From Pseudomonas sihuiensis (GTDB taxonomy: Bacteria > Pseudomonadota > Gammaproteobacteria > Pseudomonadales > Pseudomonadaceae): DNA of 64,000 nucleotides. The stretch is from positions 2,480,001-2,544,000 of the forward strand of contig NZ_LT629797.1 of NCBI RefSeq assembly GCF_900106015.1. Direction: 5' to 3'. Below the pieces are notes generated by a model. That model ran no database searches, was not told where the DNA came from, and saw only the letters and a program-made list of their open reading frames with translations. Position numbers and translations under genes: made by a program. This document shows, piece by piece, positions 17,441 through 30,469 of this stretch (its first letter is position 1; every line of letters begins with the position of its first letter).

Positions 17441-19981
17441 TCAGACGTCGCGCAGGGCTTCGCGCCAGGCGTGATATTGCGGCTCCTGCCAGATGCGCGC
17501 GTGCAGGCGGGCCATGCCGTCAGGATCGTTGAGCAGACGCCAGCGGGTCGCCTCGACCTTACCCTCAGGCCCGGCGCTGAGGATTTCATCGATACGCTCG
17601 TCGCGCAGCGCTTCGGCAGCCGGCACCACCTTGGCGTGGCGGGCACGGGCCATGGCGCAGACCAGGGCGTTGTACAGCGGGTCGACCACTGCACGCAGGA
17701 AGCCCTTGCGCAGAGCCCGTGAGCTGTTCAGTTGCTCGTACTCGGCGGTGTTGCTCAGCTCCACCGGCACCTTGTGTTCTTCCGGAATCAGGAACAGCTT
17801 GCAGCGCCGCGCTGCCAGGCCCGGTGCCGTGCGGCTGGTCAGCACCGAGACCACCGGCGACAGCACCAGTGAAATGACGATAGGTGCCAGCCACCAGAGG
17901 AAGTCCGGGTTGAGCCAGGCCACCAGCGCGGTCCAGCTGATACCGATCAGTACCTGGGTGCCATGACGGCGGAAGGCTTCGCTCCAGGGGGTCGAGTCAT
18001 CCACGCGCTGCGGCGAGTTCCACTGCACCGACCAACCGAGGAAGGCAGCGGTGACGAACAGGCTGTGGAACAGCATGCGCACCGGCGCCAGCAGCACCGA
18101 GCAGGAGGCCTCCAGCAGCATCGACAACAGCACCCGCGTACGACCACCGTAGGCCTCCGCGCCCTTGATCCAGATCAGCAGCACGCTGAGCAACTTGGGC
18201 AGGAACAGCAGGGTCATGGTCGCCGAGAACAGGGCGATGGCCTCGTGTGGCTGCCAGCGCGGCCACAGCGGATAGAGCTGGTTGGGCTGCAGGAAGTACT
18301 CCGGCACCATCAGCGTATGAATCGCCAGCAGGCAGGTCGAGAGCACCAGGAACAACAGCCACAGCGGCGCGGACAGGTAGGACATGACCCCGGTGAGAAA
18401 CACCACGCGGTGTACCGCGTGCATGCCACGCACCAGGAACAGGCGGAAGTTCATCAGGTTGCCGTGGCACCAGCGGCGGTCACGCTTGAGCTCGTCGAGC
18501 AGGTTCGGCGGCAACTCTTCATAGCTGCCCGGCAGGTCGTAGGCGATCCATACGCCCCAACCAGCGCGGCGCATCAGCGCGGCTTCGACGAAATCGTGGG
18601 AGAGGATCGCGCCAGCGAAGGAACCGGTGCCCGGCAGCGGCGCCAGGGCGCAGTGCTCGATGAAGGGTTTGACCCGAATGATCGCGTTGTGACCCCAGTA
18701 GTGCGACTCACCCAGCTGCCAGAAGTTGAGGCCAGCCGTGAACAGCGGTCCGTAGACGCTGGTGGCGAACTGTTGCAGCCGCGCATAAAGGGTGTCCATC
18801 CCGGACGCCTTGGGCGCGGTCTGGATGATGCCGGCACCCGGGTTGGCCTCCATCAGGCGTACCAGGCGGGTCAGGCATTCGCCGCTCATCACACTGTCGG
18901 CATCGAGCACCACCATGTAGCGGTAGTTGCTGCCCCAGCGCCGGCAGAAGTCGTCGATGTTGCCGCTCTTGCGCTTCACCCGACGCCGGCGACGGCGGTA
19001 GAAGATATGGCCGAAACCTTCCACCTCACGGCACAGCTCCATCCAGGCCTGTTGTTCAGCGACGCAGATGTCCGGGTCGTTGCTGTCACTGAGGATGAAG
19101 AAATCGAAATGCTCGAGTTGCCCGGTGGCCTTGAGCGATTCGAAGGTCGCGCGCAGACCGGCAAACACCCTAGGGACATGCTCGTTGGCAATCGGCATGA
19201 CCAGCGCAGTGCGCGCCCGGGGTGAAATGGGTTCATCACCGCAGCTGCTGGCCGAGATGCTGTAACGATCACGGCCCTTGAGCAACTGGAAGAAGCCCAT
19301 CAGCGCGGTCCAGAAGCCCATCGACACCCAGCAGAACAACAGGGCGAACAGCGCCAGAATGCTGGTCTGCACCACATAAGGCAGAATCTGCCGCGCCGAC
19401 TCGTGCAACGGCTGCTCGAATACCAGGCCCAGATCAACCAGCGACCAACCCTGATAGGGCAGTACCGATTTCATGTACCAGGTGGCGACCACGGTCTGCG
19501 CGATCATCAGCACCAACAGTGCCGTGCGGCGCACCGCAGCGACATGCCGCCAGCGCTCCTCGGTAAAGTCCTCGCTCTCGCGCGTGCGGGGTCGTGGTGC
19601 CGGCTTTTCGCCTTTCAAGCGACGCCAGCCGCGATCGAGGATGTTGATCTGCCAGGGCTCCGGCACCATGCGCGTGCGCTTGATCGGCGGCGTCGAATCG
19701 ATGGTGGGCCGGCCCTGATGATCCTGGACGATGCGGCAGCCACGCTCAAGCGCATCCGGCCAGCCCAGCGCCAGGCGGGCCGGCACCGACTCGAGCATCT
19801 CGCGGGTTTCTTCCAGAGGCTCGGCGGCCGCAAGGTCGTCCTCGTGCAGGGCACGATGCAGGGTGGCAAGATCGCCGCCCTGCTCTTCCAGGCGATGAGC
19901 CAGTGCCTGCTGCCGCTCATGATCGAGCGGCAGTTCGCCCAGGTAATCCTGGATCTGAGTAGCGTCTAGGCTGTTATTCAT
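17441..19981 (-). CDS. opgH: Glucans biosynthesis glucosyltransferase OpgH (MdoH, 846 aa)
   Basis: An inner-membrane GT2-type glucosyltransferase that makes the beta-1,2 glucan backbone of osmoregulated periplasmic glucans. The catalytic signature residues are visible: [11 protein letters not shown] (DxD), [15 protein letters not shown] and RDRRWCHGN (the QxxRW equivalent). Membrane helices occur before the catalytic domain (about residues 140-235) and several after it. The start at 19981 ([10 protein letters not shown]) overlaps the end of opgG by eight bases, so the genes are translationally coupled; longer in-frame starts lie inside opgG and are rejected. Confidence 0.96.
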   Translation of the reverse strand: MNNSLDATQIQDYLGELPLDHERQQALAHRLEEQGGDLATLHRALHEDDLAAAEPLEETREMLESVPARLALGWPDALERGCRIVQDHQGRPTIDSTPPIKRTRMVPEPWQINILDRGWRRLKGEKPAPRPRTRESEDFTEERWRHVAAVRRTALLVLMIAQTVVATWYMKSVLPYQGWSLVDLGLVFEQPLHESARQILPYVVQTSILALFALLFCWVSMGFWTALMGFFQLLKGRDRYSISASSCGDEPISPRARTALVMPIANEHVPRVFAGLRATFESLKATGQLEHFDFFILSDSNDPDICVAEQQAWMELCREVEGFGHIFYRRRRRRVKRKSGNIDDFCRRWGSNYRYMVVLDADSVMSGECLTRLVRLMEANPGAGIIQTAPKASGMDTLYARLQQFATSVYGPLFTAGLNFWQLGESHYWGHNAIIRVKPFIEHCALAPLPGTGSFAGAILSHDFVEAALMRRAGWGVWIAYDLPGSYEELPPNLLDELKRDRRWCHGNLMNFRLFLVRGMHAVHRVVFLTGVMSYLSAPLWLLFLVLSTCLLAIHTLMVPEYFLQPNQLYPLWPRWQPHEAIALFSATMTLLFLPKLLSVLLIWIKGAEAYGGRTRVLLSMLLEASCSVLLAPVRMLFHSLFVTAAFLGWSVQWNSPQRVDDSTPWSEAFRRHGTQVLIGISWTALVAWLNPDFLWWLAPIVISLVLSPVVSVLTSRTAPGLAARRCKLFLIPEEHKVPVELSNTAEYEQLNSSRALRKGFLRAVVDPLYNALVCAMARARHAKVVPAAEALRDERIDEILSAGPEGKVEATRWRLLNDPDGMARLHARIWQEPQYHAWREALRDV

Positions 19982-21533
19982 GAGAAGGCAGCTGATAGCT
20001 CCAGGTTTCCGACACAGGCTTGCCGTTCTCGACCAGCGCGGCACGCATCTCCACCGGCTGCGCCGGGTCCTTGACCTTGACCCGCAGCAACAGACGCCAG
20101 CCCTTGCTCACCGGGTTGTAACGCAGGTTCTCTTCCAGCAACTCGGCGTTGTCATCGACACTGACCTGTACCTGCGGTGCCGCATCAGGCGAGCGCTTGG
20201 CCAGTTCCTTACCGACAAAATCGATCACCAGCGCGGTGCTGCCGTCGGCCTGGCGAATCAGGTTGGCCTGCTTGATATCACCCTCCGACAGACGGGTCTG
20301 ACTGACCATGGCCAGTTGCGGGTCGTGCAGTTTGGCCTCGTCACGACTGAAGTGCAGACGATAGGACACGTCCAGCGCCTCACCCGGCGCCGGCAGCTTT
20401 TCCGGGCGCCACAGGGCGACGATGTTGTCGTTGGTTTCATCCGGGGTGGGAATTTCCACCAGCTCGACATGGCCGGCCCCCCAATCACCGACGGTCTCCA
20501 CCCAGCCGCTCGGCCGCAGCTCGTAGCGATCATCGAGATCCTGATACTGGCTGAAATCACGACTGCGCTGCATCAGGCCGAAACCACGCGGGTTATCGAT
20601 ACGGTAGCTGCTGACATTCAGGCGCTGCGGGTTGTTCAGCGGACGCCAGATCCACTCGCCGTTGCCGGCATGAATCCCCAGGCCTTCGGAATCATGCAGT
20701 TGCGGACGGTAGTTGGGGCGTGGCCAGGGTTGGTTGGCACCGAACAGGTACATGCTGGTCAGCGGCGCGATGCCGAGTTTCTCGACGTTCTCGCGCAGGT
20801 AGACCTTCGATTGCACGTCGAGCACGCTGTCGCGGCCCGGTTTGAATTCCATGCGGTAGGCGCCGGTGGCCCGTGGCGAATCAAGCAATGCGTAGATCAC
20901 CAGGCTGCGGCGGTCGGGCTGCGGCTTTTCGATCCAGAATTCGGTGAAACGCGGAAATTCCTCACCCGATGGCAGCGCCGTGTCGATGGCAAGACCACGC
21001 GCCGAGAGCCCGAATACCTGGCCCTTGCCGACGATACGGAAGTAGCTGGCGCCCAGCACGCTCATCACTTCATCGTGCCTACCGTTGGTGTTGATCTCGT
21101 TGATTACCTTGAAACCGGCGAAGCCGAGATCCTTGAGGTCATCCGGGTTCAGGTTGAGATCGCCGAAGTCGAACATCGACGGGTCGTACTTGATTTCCTG
21201 GGTGCCTTCGGCGGTCACTTCGTTGATCTTCACCGGTACATCGAAGTGCATGCCCTGGTGGAAGAAGTACAGCCGGAACGGCGTCTTGCCATCAGCCCAG
21301 TGTGCTTTTTCCTCAAGGAAGCGCACCTTCTGATAGCCAGCGAACGGCAATTCGCGCAGCGCAGCCGGCAGATTGCTTTGCGGCGCGCTGTAGCCTTCGG
21401 CGGCAAGCGCTTTGGCCTTGACCGCCACATCATCCAGATCAAAGGCCCAGCTCTGGGCAGCGAACAACAGAGGGAGCACACAGAGGGCCAGCTTGCCGGC
21501 CTTGCCCATACGGGCTCCAGAACAACGACTCAT
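19974..21533 (-). CDS. opgG: Glucans biosynthesis protein OpgG (MdoG, 519 aa)
   Basis: A periplasmic protein needed with OpgH for branching/processing of osmoregulated periplasmic glucans. It matches the E. coli protein over its whole length, for example [20 protein letters not shown] and the end [13 protein letters not shown] signal peptide ([18 protein letters not shown], then FDLDD) is clear. Two starts are possible: ATG at 21533 (GGAGG 12 bases upstream) or ATG at 21509 (GGAG five bases upstream), the latter giving a compact 22-residue signal peptide. A 236-base leader separates it from bglX; I see no convincing regulatory motif there. Confidence 0.95.
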   Translation of the reverse strand: MSRCSGARMGKAGKLALCVLPLLFAAQSWAFDLDDVAVKAKALAAEGYSAPQSNLPAALRELPFAGYQKVRFLEEKAHWADGKTPFRLYFFHQGMHFDVPVKINEVTAEGTQEIKYDPSMFDFGDLNLNPDDLKDLGFAGFKVINEINTNGRHDEVMSVLGASYFRIVGKGQVFGLSARGLAIDTALPSGEEFPRFTEFWIEKPQPDRRSLVIYALLDSPRATGAYRMEFKPGRDSVLDVQSKVYLRENVEKLGIAPLTSMYLFGANQPWPRPNYRPQLHDSEGLGIHAGNGEWIWRPLNNPQRLNVSSYRIDNPRGFGLMQRSRDFSQYQDLDDRYELRPSGWVETVGDWGAGHVELVEIPTPDETNDNIVALWRPEKLPAPGEALDVSYRLHFSRDEAKLHDPQLAMVSQTRLSEGDIKQANLIRQADGSTALVIDFVGKELAKRSPDAAPQVQVSVDDNAELLEENLRYNPVSKGWRLLLRVKVKDPAQPVEMRAALVENGKPVSETWSYQLPSHE

Positions 21534-21760
21534 CGACACACAGCCTCCAGGGCAACACGTACTGACAAGCAGCGGCAAGCCCAGGGGCGGCCGCTGCAGG
21601 GAGTTGAAAACGGGCGAATGGTACAAACACAACGCGAGCACGATGCAGACAGCCAACCGAACGGTGACGTCTCCGCATGCGCGGATTCTTTCTGCGCATT
21701 ATTACCAGATCGTGAAGTCCGGCACAGGTGCTCGCGCGAGTATATTTTTCGCCTCCTTGG

Positions 21761-21782
21761 GCCACGCCCTCATTGGCGTGGC
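21761..21782 (-). terminator. Hairpin overlapping the bglX stop codon
   Basis: GCCACGCC (21761-21768), six-base loop, GGCGTGGC (21775-21782). The stem spans the last bglX codons and stop. No T run follows, so it may be an RNA-stabilising hairpin rather than a terminator. Confidence 0.4.
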
Positions 21783-24064
21783 AACAGTTCGAAACGCGCC
21801 TCCTGCACGGTCTCCGAATCCAGCCCCAACTGGGCACGGAAGGCACCTGGCTCGCTGACATGCTGCAGGCTGGCGTTGTAGAAACGCAGCATGGTTTCGT
21901 CGATCTCGAAACTCAGCTCGCGCGCCTCACCTGCTTCAAGCTTGACCCTGCGAAAATCCTTGAGTTCCTTCACCGGACGGATCACCGAAGCGGCCTCATC
22001 GTGCAGGTACAGCTGCACGACAGTGGAGCCAGCCCTTGGCCCGGCGTTCTTCAGCGTGACGCTGACGCGAATCTTCTCATCCGGCGTCATGCGCTCGGCG
22101 GACAGCTTCGGCGCCGACAGCTGGAAGTCGCTGTAGCTCAGACCGTAGCCAAACGGATACAGCGGGCCGTTGGGCTCCTCGAAATACTGCGAGGTGTAGT
22201 TGCCAGGCGTGCCGGGCGTGTACGGACGGCCCAAGCGCAGATGATTGTAGTAGGTGGGAATCTGCCCGACCGAACGCGGGAAGGTGATCGGTAGCTTGCC
22301 GGAGGGGTTGTGCTCACCGAACAGCACGTCGGCGATGGCGTTGCCGCCCTCGATACCGCTGTACCAGGTCTCCAGTATCGCATCGGCGTTTTCCTTCTCC
22401 CAGCCAAGCGCCAGCGGGCGGCCGTTCATCAGCACCAGCACCAGCGGCTTGCCAGTGGCCTTGAGCGCACGCAGCAGCGCCTGCTGGCTGTCAGGCAGAT
22501 CCAGGCGGGTGCGGCTGGACGACTCGTGGGACATGCCGCGCGCCTCCCCCACCGCCGCAACGATGACGTCGGCCTGGTTGGCCACACGCACAGCCTCCTC
22601 CAGCATCGCCTGCGGCGTGCGCTTGTCCAGCACGACTTCAGGGCGGTCCCAATTGAGTTGGTTGAGGTAATTGATCACATGGGCATCGTCGGTGACGTTG
22701 GCGCCGACGGCGTAGAGCAGCTTGCCCTGGCCTTGCAGGGCCGCCTCCACGCCCTTGCGCAGGGTCACTGCCTGCTCGGCCACACCGACCGCCGACCAGC
22801 TGCCGAGCATGTCCACGGGCGAATCGGCGAGCGGGCCAATCAACGCGACAGTGGTCTTCTTGCTCAGCGGCAGGGTGTCGCCATGGTTTTCCAGCAGCAC
22901 CAGGGAGTTGCGTGCCATGGCCCGCGCATCGGCGCGGTGCAGGCGGCTTTCGGCATTGACGTCGGCCGGGTCGTCTTCGGCGCGGCCGATGCGGCGGAAC
23001 GGATCGTGGAACAGGCCAAGGTCGTACTTGGTGTTCAGTACATGGGTGACGGCTTCATCCAGCACGCTCTGCGGCACCGCGCCGCTGCGCACCAAAGCAG
23101 GCAGTTCCTGATCGTAGAGCGTGTCGGCCATGCTCATGCCGACTCCTGCCGTGACGGCCAGTTTTGCAGCCTCACGGCCATCGGCGGCCACACCATGGCG
23201 CAGCAGTTCGGTGATCGCACCATGGTCGCTGAGCGCCACGCCCTTGAAGCCCCAGTCGCGACGCAGCAGATCACGCAGCAGCCAGGTATTGGCCGAAGCT
23301 GGCACGCCATTGATCGCGTTCAGCGCCACCATTACCCCGCCGGCGCCGGCATCGATGGCCGCGCGATAAGGCGGCAGGTAATCCTGGTACATGCGCATAG
23401 GGCTCATGTCGACCACGTTGTAGTCGCGCCCGCCCTCCACCGCGCCGTACAGGGCGAAGTGCTTGACGCTGGCCATGATGCGCTGCGGGTCGCTGGGATC
23501 CTTACCCTGATAACCGTGAACCATCGCGGCGGCAATGCGCGAAACCAGGTAGGGGTCCTCGCCGAAACCTTCGGACGTGCGGCCCCAACGCGGATCGCGG
23601 GAAATGTCGACGGTCGGCGCGAAGGTCATGTCCAGGCCATCGGCGCTGGCCTCGAAGGCCGCGACCCGCGCGCTGTTCTCGATGGCAGGAATGTCCCAGC
23701 TCGAGGCCAGCCCCAGCCCAATCGGAAAAGTAGTGCGATGGCCATGGATGATGTCGTAGGCGAAGAACACCGGGATACCCAGGCGACTGCGCAGCGCCGC
23801 CTCCTGCATCGGGCGATTCTCTGGACGTACCACCGAGTTGAAGGTGGCGCCGATACGCCCCGCGGCCATCTCTTCGCGGATGCGCTCACGCGGCATGTCG
23901 CCGCCAATGCTGATCAGACGCAGTTGGCCGACCTTTTCCTCCAGGGTCATGCGGCCGACCAGATCGGCGATGAAGGCCGATTTGTCATCGACCGAAGGCG
24001 CGGCAGCCAGCAGGTTGGGGAGGATCAAGGCAGAGGCAAGAGCGAAGTGGTGCAGGTATTTCAT
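21770..24064 (-). CDS. bglX: Periplasmic beta-glucosidase BglX, GH3 family (764 aa)
   Basis: A glycoside hydrolase family 3 enzyme. The catalytic nucleophile is in GVALSDHGAITELL (Asp280), and the substrate-binding segment ASVKHFALYGAVEGGRDYN is conserved. The C-terminal (alpha/beta)6 sandwich and fibronectin III-like domain (RVSVTLKNAGPRAGSTVVQLYLHD) follow. A signal peptide (FALASALILPNLLAAAP) sends it to the periplasm. I chose the ATG at 24064; another ATG four codons upstream is possible and neither has a strong ribosome site. Its place next to opgGH suggests work on beta-glucans, which is inference. Confidence 0.94.
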   Translation of the reverse strand: MKYLHHFALASALILPNLLAAAPSVDDKSAFIADLVGRMTLEEKVGQLRLISIGGDMPRERIREEMAAGRIGATFNSVVRPENRPMQEAALRSRLGIPVFFAYDIIHGHRTTFPIGLGLASSWDIPAIENSARVAAFEASADGLDMTFAPTVDISRDPRWGRTSEGFGEDPYLVSRIAAAMVHGYQGKDPSDPQRIMASVKHFALYGAVEGGRDYNVVDMSPMRMYQDYLPPYRAAIDAGAGGVMVALNAINGVPASANTWLLRDLLRRDWGFKGVALSDHGAITELLRHGVAADGREAAKLAVTAGVGMSMADTLYDQELPALVRSGAVPQSVLDEAVTHVLNTKYDLGLFHDPFRRIGRAEDDPADVNAESRLHRADARAMARNSLVLLENHGDTLPLSKKTTVALIGPLADSPVDMLGSWSAVGVAEQAVTLRKGVEAALQGQGKLLYAVGANVTDDAHVINYLNQLNWDRPEVVLDKRTPQAMLEEAVRVANQADVIVAAVGEARGMSHESSSRTRLDLPDSQQALLRALKATGKPLVLVLMNGRPLALGWEKENADAILETWYSGIEGGNAIADVLFGEHNPSGKLPITFPRSVGQIPTYYNHLRLGRPYTPGTPGNYTSQYFEEPNGPLYPFGYGLSYSDFQLSAPKLSAERMTPDEKIRVSVTLKNAGPRAGSTVVQLYLHDEAASVIRPVKELKDFRRVKLEAGEARELSFEIDETMLRFYNASLQHVSEPGAFRAQLGLDSETVQEARFELLPRQ

Positions 24065-24281
24065 CGAGAGCGGCATCCGGGATGCGAATCATTGTTTGAA
24101 TGGCCGCCACGATACTCCGAGTCCTCGCGCCGCGCCGCGGGTTGGTGCAAAAAAACTTAAGCACCATTCAAAGGCGTTCCAGCAATTACGACCCCAGACT
24201 TTCACAAACTTGCGCATTTTTTTCTTCGCCTCTGGTTTTGCCTGTCGGCAGGCGTAGCATGGCCGCATTCGGGAGATGGTG

Positions 24282-25154
24282 ATGGCGCAATTCGAACATC
24301 TGCAGGTATTCCAGAGCATGAGCCGCTCGCCCAACGCGCGGCTGCACGCCATGGCCGAACTGGGCAACGGCATGGCCGTGGCACGCTGGAGCAACGCCCA
24401 TGATGCGCGTGACTACCTTGCCCCCAGCCACCACACGCTGTCGTGCTACCTCAGTGGCGGCACTGGCACCTTTCGCCGTGAGCAACCCGGCAACAAGGGC
24501 GCTCCAGACAAACTGTGCATCCTGCCGGCCGAACACCAGTCGGCCTGGATCATCAATGGCGAGATTCAGCTTGCCCACCTCTATATAGAGCAGGAGCAGT
24601 TCGCCCTTGGCGCGGTCGCCCTGCTCGATCGCGAACCGCGCAGCCTGCAACTGGAAGAAGCGACCTTTCTCGAAGACGCCGAACAGTCCGCGCGCTTCCG
24701 CCAGCTGTGCACCCTCGACTGGCAGGAACCGGGCGAACGCCTGCTGGCCAGCAGCCTGGCTCACCAGTTGCTCGACCATGCGCTACTCAACCAGGTTGGC
24801 CTGCGCCAGGGCCTGCGCCTCAAGGGTGGCCTGGCACCGCTGCAACGCAGGCGTGTGCGCGAGTTCATCGAGCAGCATCTGGAGACGCCACTGCCGCTGA
24901 GCCAGCTGGCCGCGCTTTGTGCCCTGTCGGAATACCACTTCGCGCGCATGTTCCAGAGCAGCTTCGGCCTGCCACCTCATCGCTATGTGTTGGCCCGGCG
25001 CCTGGCACGTGCCTGTCAGATGCTACGTCAACCAGCCCCTGCTCTGAGCGAGGTGGCGCTGGCCTGCGGCTTCGCCAGCGCCAGCCATTTCAGCAATCGT
25101 TTTCGCCAGGCGCTGGGCGCCACACCGGGGCAGTACCGCGCTGCATTCCTGTAG
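24282..25154 (+). CDS. AraC-family transcriptional regulator (290 aa)
   Basis: The C-terminal ~100 residues hold the two helix-turn-helix motifs (LSQLAALCALSEYHFARMFQ and ALSEVALACGFASASHFSNR, then GATPGQYRAAFL). The N-terminal part is a cupin-like sensing domain with no recognised ligand. The second of two close ATGs (24282) is chosen because GGGAG lies six bases before it. The gene is divergent from bglX, with a 217-base shared region, so control of bglX or of itself is plausible but unproven. Confidence 0.9.
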   Translation: MAQFEHLQVFQSMSRSPNARLHAMAELGNGMAVARWSNAHDARDYLAPSHHTLSCYLSGGTGTFRREQPGNKGAPDKLCILPAEHQSAWIINGEIQLAHLYIEQEQFALGAVALLDREPRSLQLEEATFLEDAEQSARFRQLCTLDWQEPGERLLASSLAHQLLDHALLNQVGLRQGLRLKGGLAPLQRRRVREFIEQHLETPLPLSQLAALCALSEYHFARMFQSSFGLPPHRYVLARRLARACQMLRQPAPALSEVALACGFASASHFSNRFRQALGATPGQYRAAFL

Positions 25155-25299
25155 GACGAAAACAACCCGCCGCCCACCCTACCGTCGGCAATCTCGGCGC
25201 CACGCCTGCTAATCGTCACGCGGCTATGCGAAAATCTGTGGCTTTGCATTGCCACGGCCCAGTCATGCGCCCATTCCTTTTCGCCACGGGGCTTCGTTG

Positions 25300-27930
<2,631 letters not shown>

Positions 27931-28005
27931 CGCCCCGCTCCACCATGACACCCGCAGTGGTGGATGAAAAGAGCGTCATCTACGCGCCCCGATCCACCCT
28001 ACATT

Positions 28006-28500
28006 TCAGTCAGACGCATCGTCGCGCTCGGACTCGGCGTCCTCGCGGTTGCGCGCCTTGCTGCGCGGGTGTGGACCAGCCACCGCCGGAAAACGCGACG
28101 AGGCGTAGCGCACCACTAGAATCGCCAGGGCCAGCAGCAGGATCGCTCCCGACACCATCACCACGCCCCAAGTCGGTTTGTGGGTGTGAGAAATGTCGGA
28201 AATCAGCAAACGGGTCAACGCGGTGATCGCTACATAGATCATGAAGCGAATCGGCATGTGGTTGGTCTTGAAGTAGATGCCCACCATTGCCGCCAATTCC
28301 AGGTAGATGAACAGCAACAGAATGTCATCGACCGTGATGTGTCCCTTTTCCAGCATACCGATGAAGGTCATCACCCCCGCCCAGGCCGTGATCGCCCCGA
28401 TGGCGAACAGCGCCAGGTAATGGAAGGCCTCCATCAGCAGATTACCCAAGGATTCCGCCAGGCCATGCATGCCCGTACGCAGACGTTCCGCCCAATTCAT
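28006..28500 (-). CDS. PsiE-family phosphate-starvation-inducible membrane protein (164 aa)
   Basis: Four membrane helices and the PsiE family core (AGVMTFIGMLEKGHITVDDILLLFIYLELAAMV, IRFMIYVAITALTRLLI). The C-terminus is a charged cytoplasmic tail (SKARNREDAESERDD). PsiE proteins are induced by phosphate starvation in E. coli; their biochemical role is unknown. The ATG at 28500 has GGGGAG about ten bases upstream; the longer frame upstream is not protein-like. I saw no convincing Pho box. Confidence 0.85.
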   Translation of the reverse strand: MNWAERLRTGMHGLAESLGNLLMEAFHYLALFAIGAITAWAGVMTFIGMLEKGHITVDDILLLFIYLELAAMVGIYFKTNHMPIRFMIYVAITALTRLLISDISHTHKPTWGVVMVSGAILLLALAILVVRYASSRFPAVAGPHPRSKARNREDAESERDDASD

Positions 28501-28624
28501 CGTGTCACTTCTCCCCAACCATACATGCTGCCCGTGCATCCGACATGGATGCACGCCGACGAGCATGCAGGAAAAACACCAGCTTGAGGATGATGCTGGG
28601 ATGTGACGGAAAGACACAGGCCGT

Positions 28625-29842
28625 TCAGACTACAGCGAGTACCGGCTGACGTGATTCAGGCCAGGCGAAGCAGTGCTTGCCCGCCTGTTTGGCGCGATAC
28701 ATGGCCATATCGGCCGCCGCGATAAGCCGGCGACGATCTTCGCCATGTTCGGCATAACGCGCCAGACCAACGCTGACGCCCACCCGCACCTCGGGAAACT
28801 GCTCCAGCAGCGGCGCGTCAAGCGCCTCGATCAGGCGCCGCGCCAGGCGTTCGACAGCGTCGGCATCACCTGCCGCGATGATAGCGAACTCGTCCCCGCC
28901 AAGCCGTGCCAACACTTCACCTTCACGCATCAAACCCTGCCAGCGTGCAACCACTGCCTTGAGCGTCGCGTCTCCGACAGCGTGGCCATGCTGATCGTTA
29001 ATCGGTTTGAAGCCATCAAGATCGAGATAGAGCAACGCCACCTGACGCTCTCCCCGCCTGGCGAGCGCCAATGCCTGATCCAGCGTTTCGTTGAAGGCTC
29101 GTCGATTGGGTATTTGGGTGAGACTGTCATGCTTCGACTCGAAGGCCAGGCGCTCGAGCAACTCGGCGCGCTCACTGAGGTCACGACGCAAATCGATAAA
29201 CAGCAGCGAGAGCAACCCGAGCATCATCAACGCACCACCGCCGCCACCCCATAGCGCCAGATTCGAGCGCCATTCAAGATCCGCCTTCTGTTCTTCAAGG
29301 GACGCCGTGACGCCGCGTACGATATTGCCGATGCGTACACGCATTTCATCCATGTAAAGCTTACCGACGTCCTCGGCCAGAATACGCTGTGCAGCGTTCT
29401 GCCCCTGCTCCCTACGCACGACGATGGTCTGTGCCAGCTCGTTGCGCTTGAGCTGGCTGAGTCCGGCAATCGCATCAATATCAGGCTTGTAAGCCCTGAG
29501 CATCGGGGTTTCGACAAGTAGCAACAGTTGCTCATCCAGTTGCCCGATGGCTCGTTCGTAGGGTGCGAGGTACTGCTCGTTGCCTGTCAACAAATAGCCG
29601 CGCTGACCGATCTCGGCGTCCTGCAGGATAGAAAGCAGCGAAGACAGCCGGTAAAGGGATCGATACAGATCTTGTACATCACGACCACTGGAGAGGCTGG
29701 CCTGACTTCCCCAGATTGCCCCGATGAGTAGCATCAGGCTCAGGTAAAACAGTGCCACCAGCGCGAGCAACTTGCGCTCTACACGACCGACTGAGTTCAA
29801 GGTGAACACCTCATGATTGGGCACTGCAAAGGCGAAGCGCAT
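28625..29842 (-). CDS. Diguanylate cyclase: CHASE3-like sensor, two membrane helices, GGDEF (about 405 aa)
   Basis: Helix 1 (LLALVALFYLSLMLLIGAIWG) and helix 2 (LALWGGGGGALMMLGLLSLLFI) enclose a periplasmic helical domain with the CHASE3-like DAEIGQRGYLLTGNEQYLAPYE. The cytoplasmic domain has DSLTQIPNRRAF and an intact ARLGGDEFAI active site, so it should make cyclic di-GMP from GTP. At the inhibitory site position the sequence is REGE, not RxxD, so product feedback may be weak. The start is uncertain: ATG 29842 has little ribosome-site support, and a TTG at 29794 (LNSVGRVERK) has GAGG at good distance. Confidence 0.88.
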   Translation of the reverse strand: MRFAFAVPNHEVFTLNSVGRVERKLLALVALFYLSLMLLIGAIWGSQASLSSGRDVQDLYRSLYRLSSLLSILQDAEIGQRGYLLTGNEQYLAPYERAIGQLDEQLLLLVETPMLRAYKPDIDAIAGLSQLKRNELAQTIVVRREQGQNAAQRILAEDVGKLYMDEMRVRIGNIVRGVTASLEEQKADLEWRSNLALWGGGGGALMMLGLLSLLFIDLRRDLSERAELLERLAFESKHDSLTQIPNRRAFNETLDQALALARRGERQVALLYLDLDGFKPINDQHGHAVGDATLKAVVARWQGLMREGEVLARLGGDEFAIIAAGDADAVERLARRLIEALDAPLLEQFPEVRVGVSVGLARYAEHGEDRRRLIAAADMAMYRAKQAGKHCFAWPESRQPVLAVV

Positions 29843-29934
29843 ACACCTGGAGTGACTATAGATGCCCACTAAACAGCTACACAAGCGCCGCCCCGGAAAA
29901 CGTTTGATAAAGAATCCGATGCCGACTCAACATA

Positions 29935-29947
29935 TACAATAATTGTA
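29935..29947. promoter_or_regulatory. 13-base palindrome TACAATAATTGTA
   Basis: A perfect palindrome (TACAAT-A-ATTGTA) in the AT-rich 305-base region between the divergent diguanylate cyclase and yebG genes. It could be an operator; no regulator is identified. Besides this and the LexA box nothing else stands out in the region. Confidence 0.35.
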
Positions 29948-30089
29948 CAAACGTACCTGATTCTGCCGTTGGCGATACCTACACCCAAACGCCGCCACCC
30001 GCTGAATGCAGGCGCAAATCGAGTCATCTAAGCTGCCCATCAAGCCCAATGCTGGCAAAAGAGAAGCGAGTCCTTTATTCTCGCCACCA

Positions 30090-30105
30090 CTGTACAAAAA
30101 ACCAG
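30090..30105 (+). promoter_or_regulatory. LexA (SOS) box upstream of yebG
   Basis: CTGTACAAAAAACCAG matches CTG-N10-CAG with an A-rich centre, the LexA operator form, 42 bases before the yebG start. In E. coli yebG is a LexA target, which supports the call. Confidence 0.8.
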
Positions 30106-30147
30106 TTAATTACTGACCAACACGCATGAAGGCAGACGAGGTGATGA

Positions 30148-30411
30148 ATGGCCGTCGAAGTGGTGTATCGCAGCAGTCGCGATCCGGAGCGCTTGTTTAT
30201 GGATAAGGCCGAAGCCGATCGTTACGACAAGATGCTGGAGCTGGCCGAGCGCCTGAGCGAGGTTCTGCACAAGGCCGTGCCGTCCTTGAGCGAGGAACAG
30301 GGCGAAGAACTGGGTATCTTCATGGCCAAGAATCGCGACGTGTTTGCCAAAGCGTTCAAGAGCCAGCCCGATGCCCTCGACGAACTCGAGGTCGACGCAG
30401 CCAGCGAGTGA
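30148..30411 (+). CDS. yebG: YebG-family SOS-induced protein (87 aa)
   Basis: A short acidic protein starting MAVEVVYRSSRDPERLFMDK, with the YebG core EADRYDKMLELAERLSEVL and a long helix. YebG is a DNA-damage-inducible protein of unknown biochemical role. GAGGTGATGA precedes the ATG and a LexA box lies upstream, both agreeing with the call. Length is close to the E. coli protein (96 aa). Confidence 0.9.
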   Translation: MAVEVVYRSSRDPERLFMDKAEADRYDKMLELAERLSEVLHKAVPSLSEEQGEELGIFMAKNRDVFAKAFKSQPDALDELEVDAASE

Positions 30412-30422
30412 TCGAGTACATG

Positions 30423-30447
30423 GGCCCCGTGTTGCGCGCACGGGGCC
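30423..30447. terminator. Hairpin after yebG
   Basis: GGCCCCGTG (30423-30431) and CACGGGGCC (30439-30447) with a seven-base loop, between the convergent stops of yebG (30411) and the next small gene (30470). There is no T run; it probably serves both genes. Confidence 0.5.
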
Positions 30448-30469
30448 TACCCAGTGAGCGCCAGGCGCA

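Noticed and set aside
19980..21881. 633-codon open frame on the plus strand
   Set aside because: Antisense to opgG, which matches OpgG over its full length.
22310..24160. 616-codon open frame on the plus strand
   Set aside because: Antisense to bglX; no motif.
24150..24180. CTTAAG-like half site near bglX as a second PmrA/QseB box
   Set aside because: Only one hexamer (ACTTAAGC) is present; no second copy at 11-base spacing.
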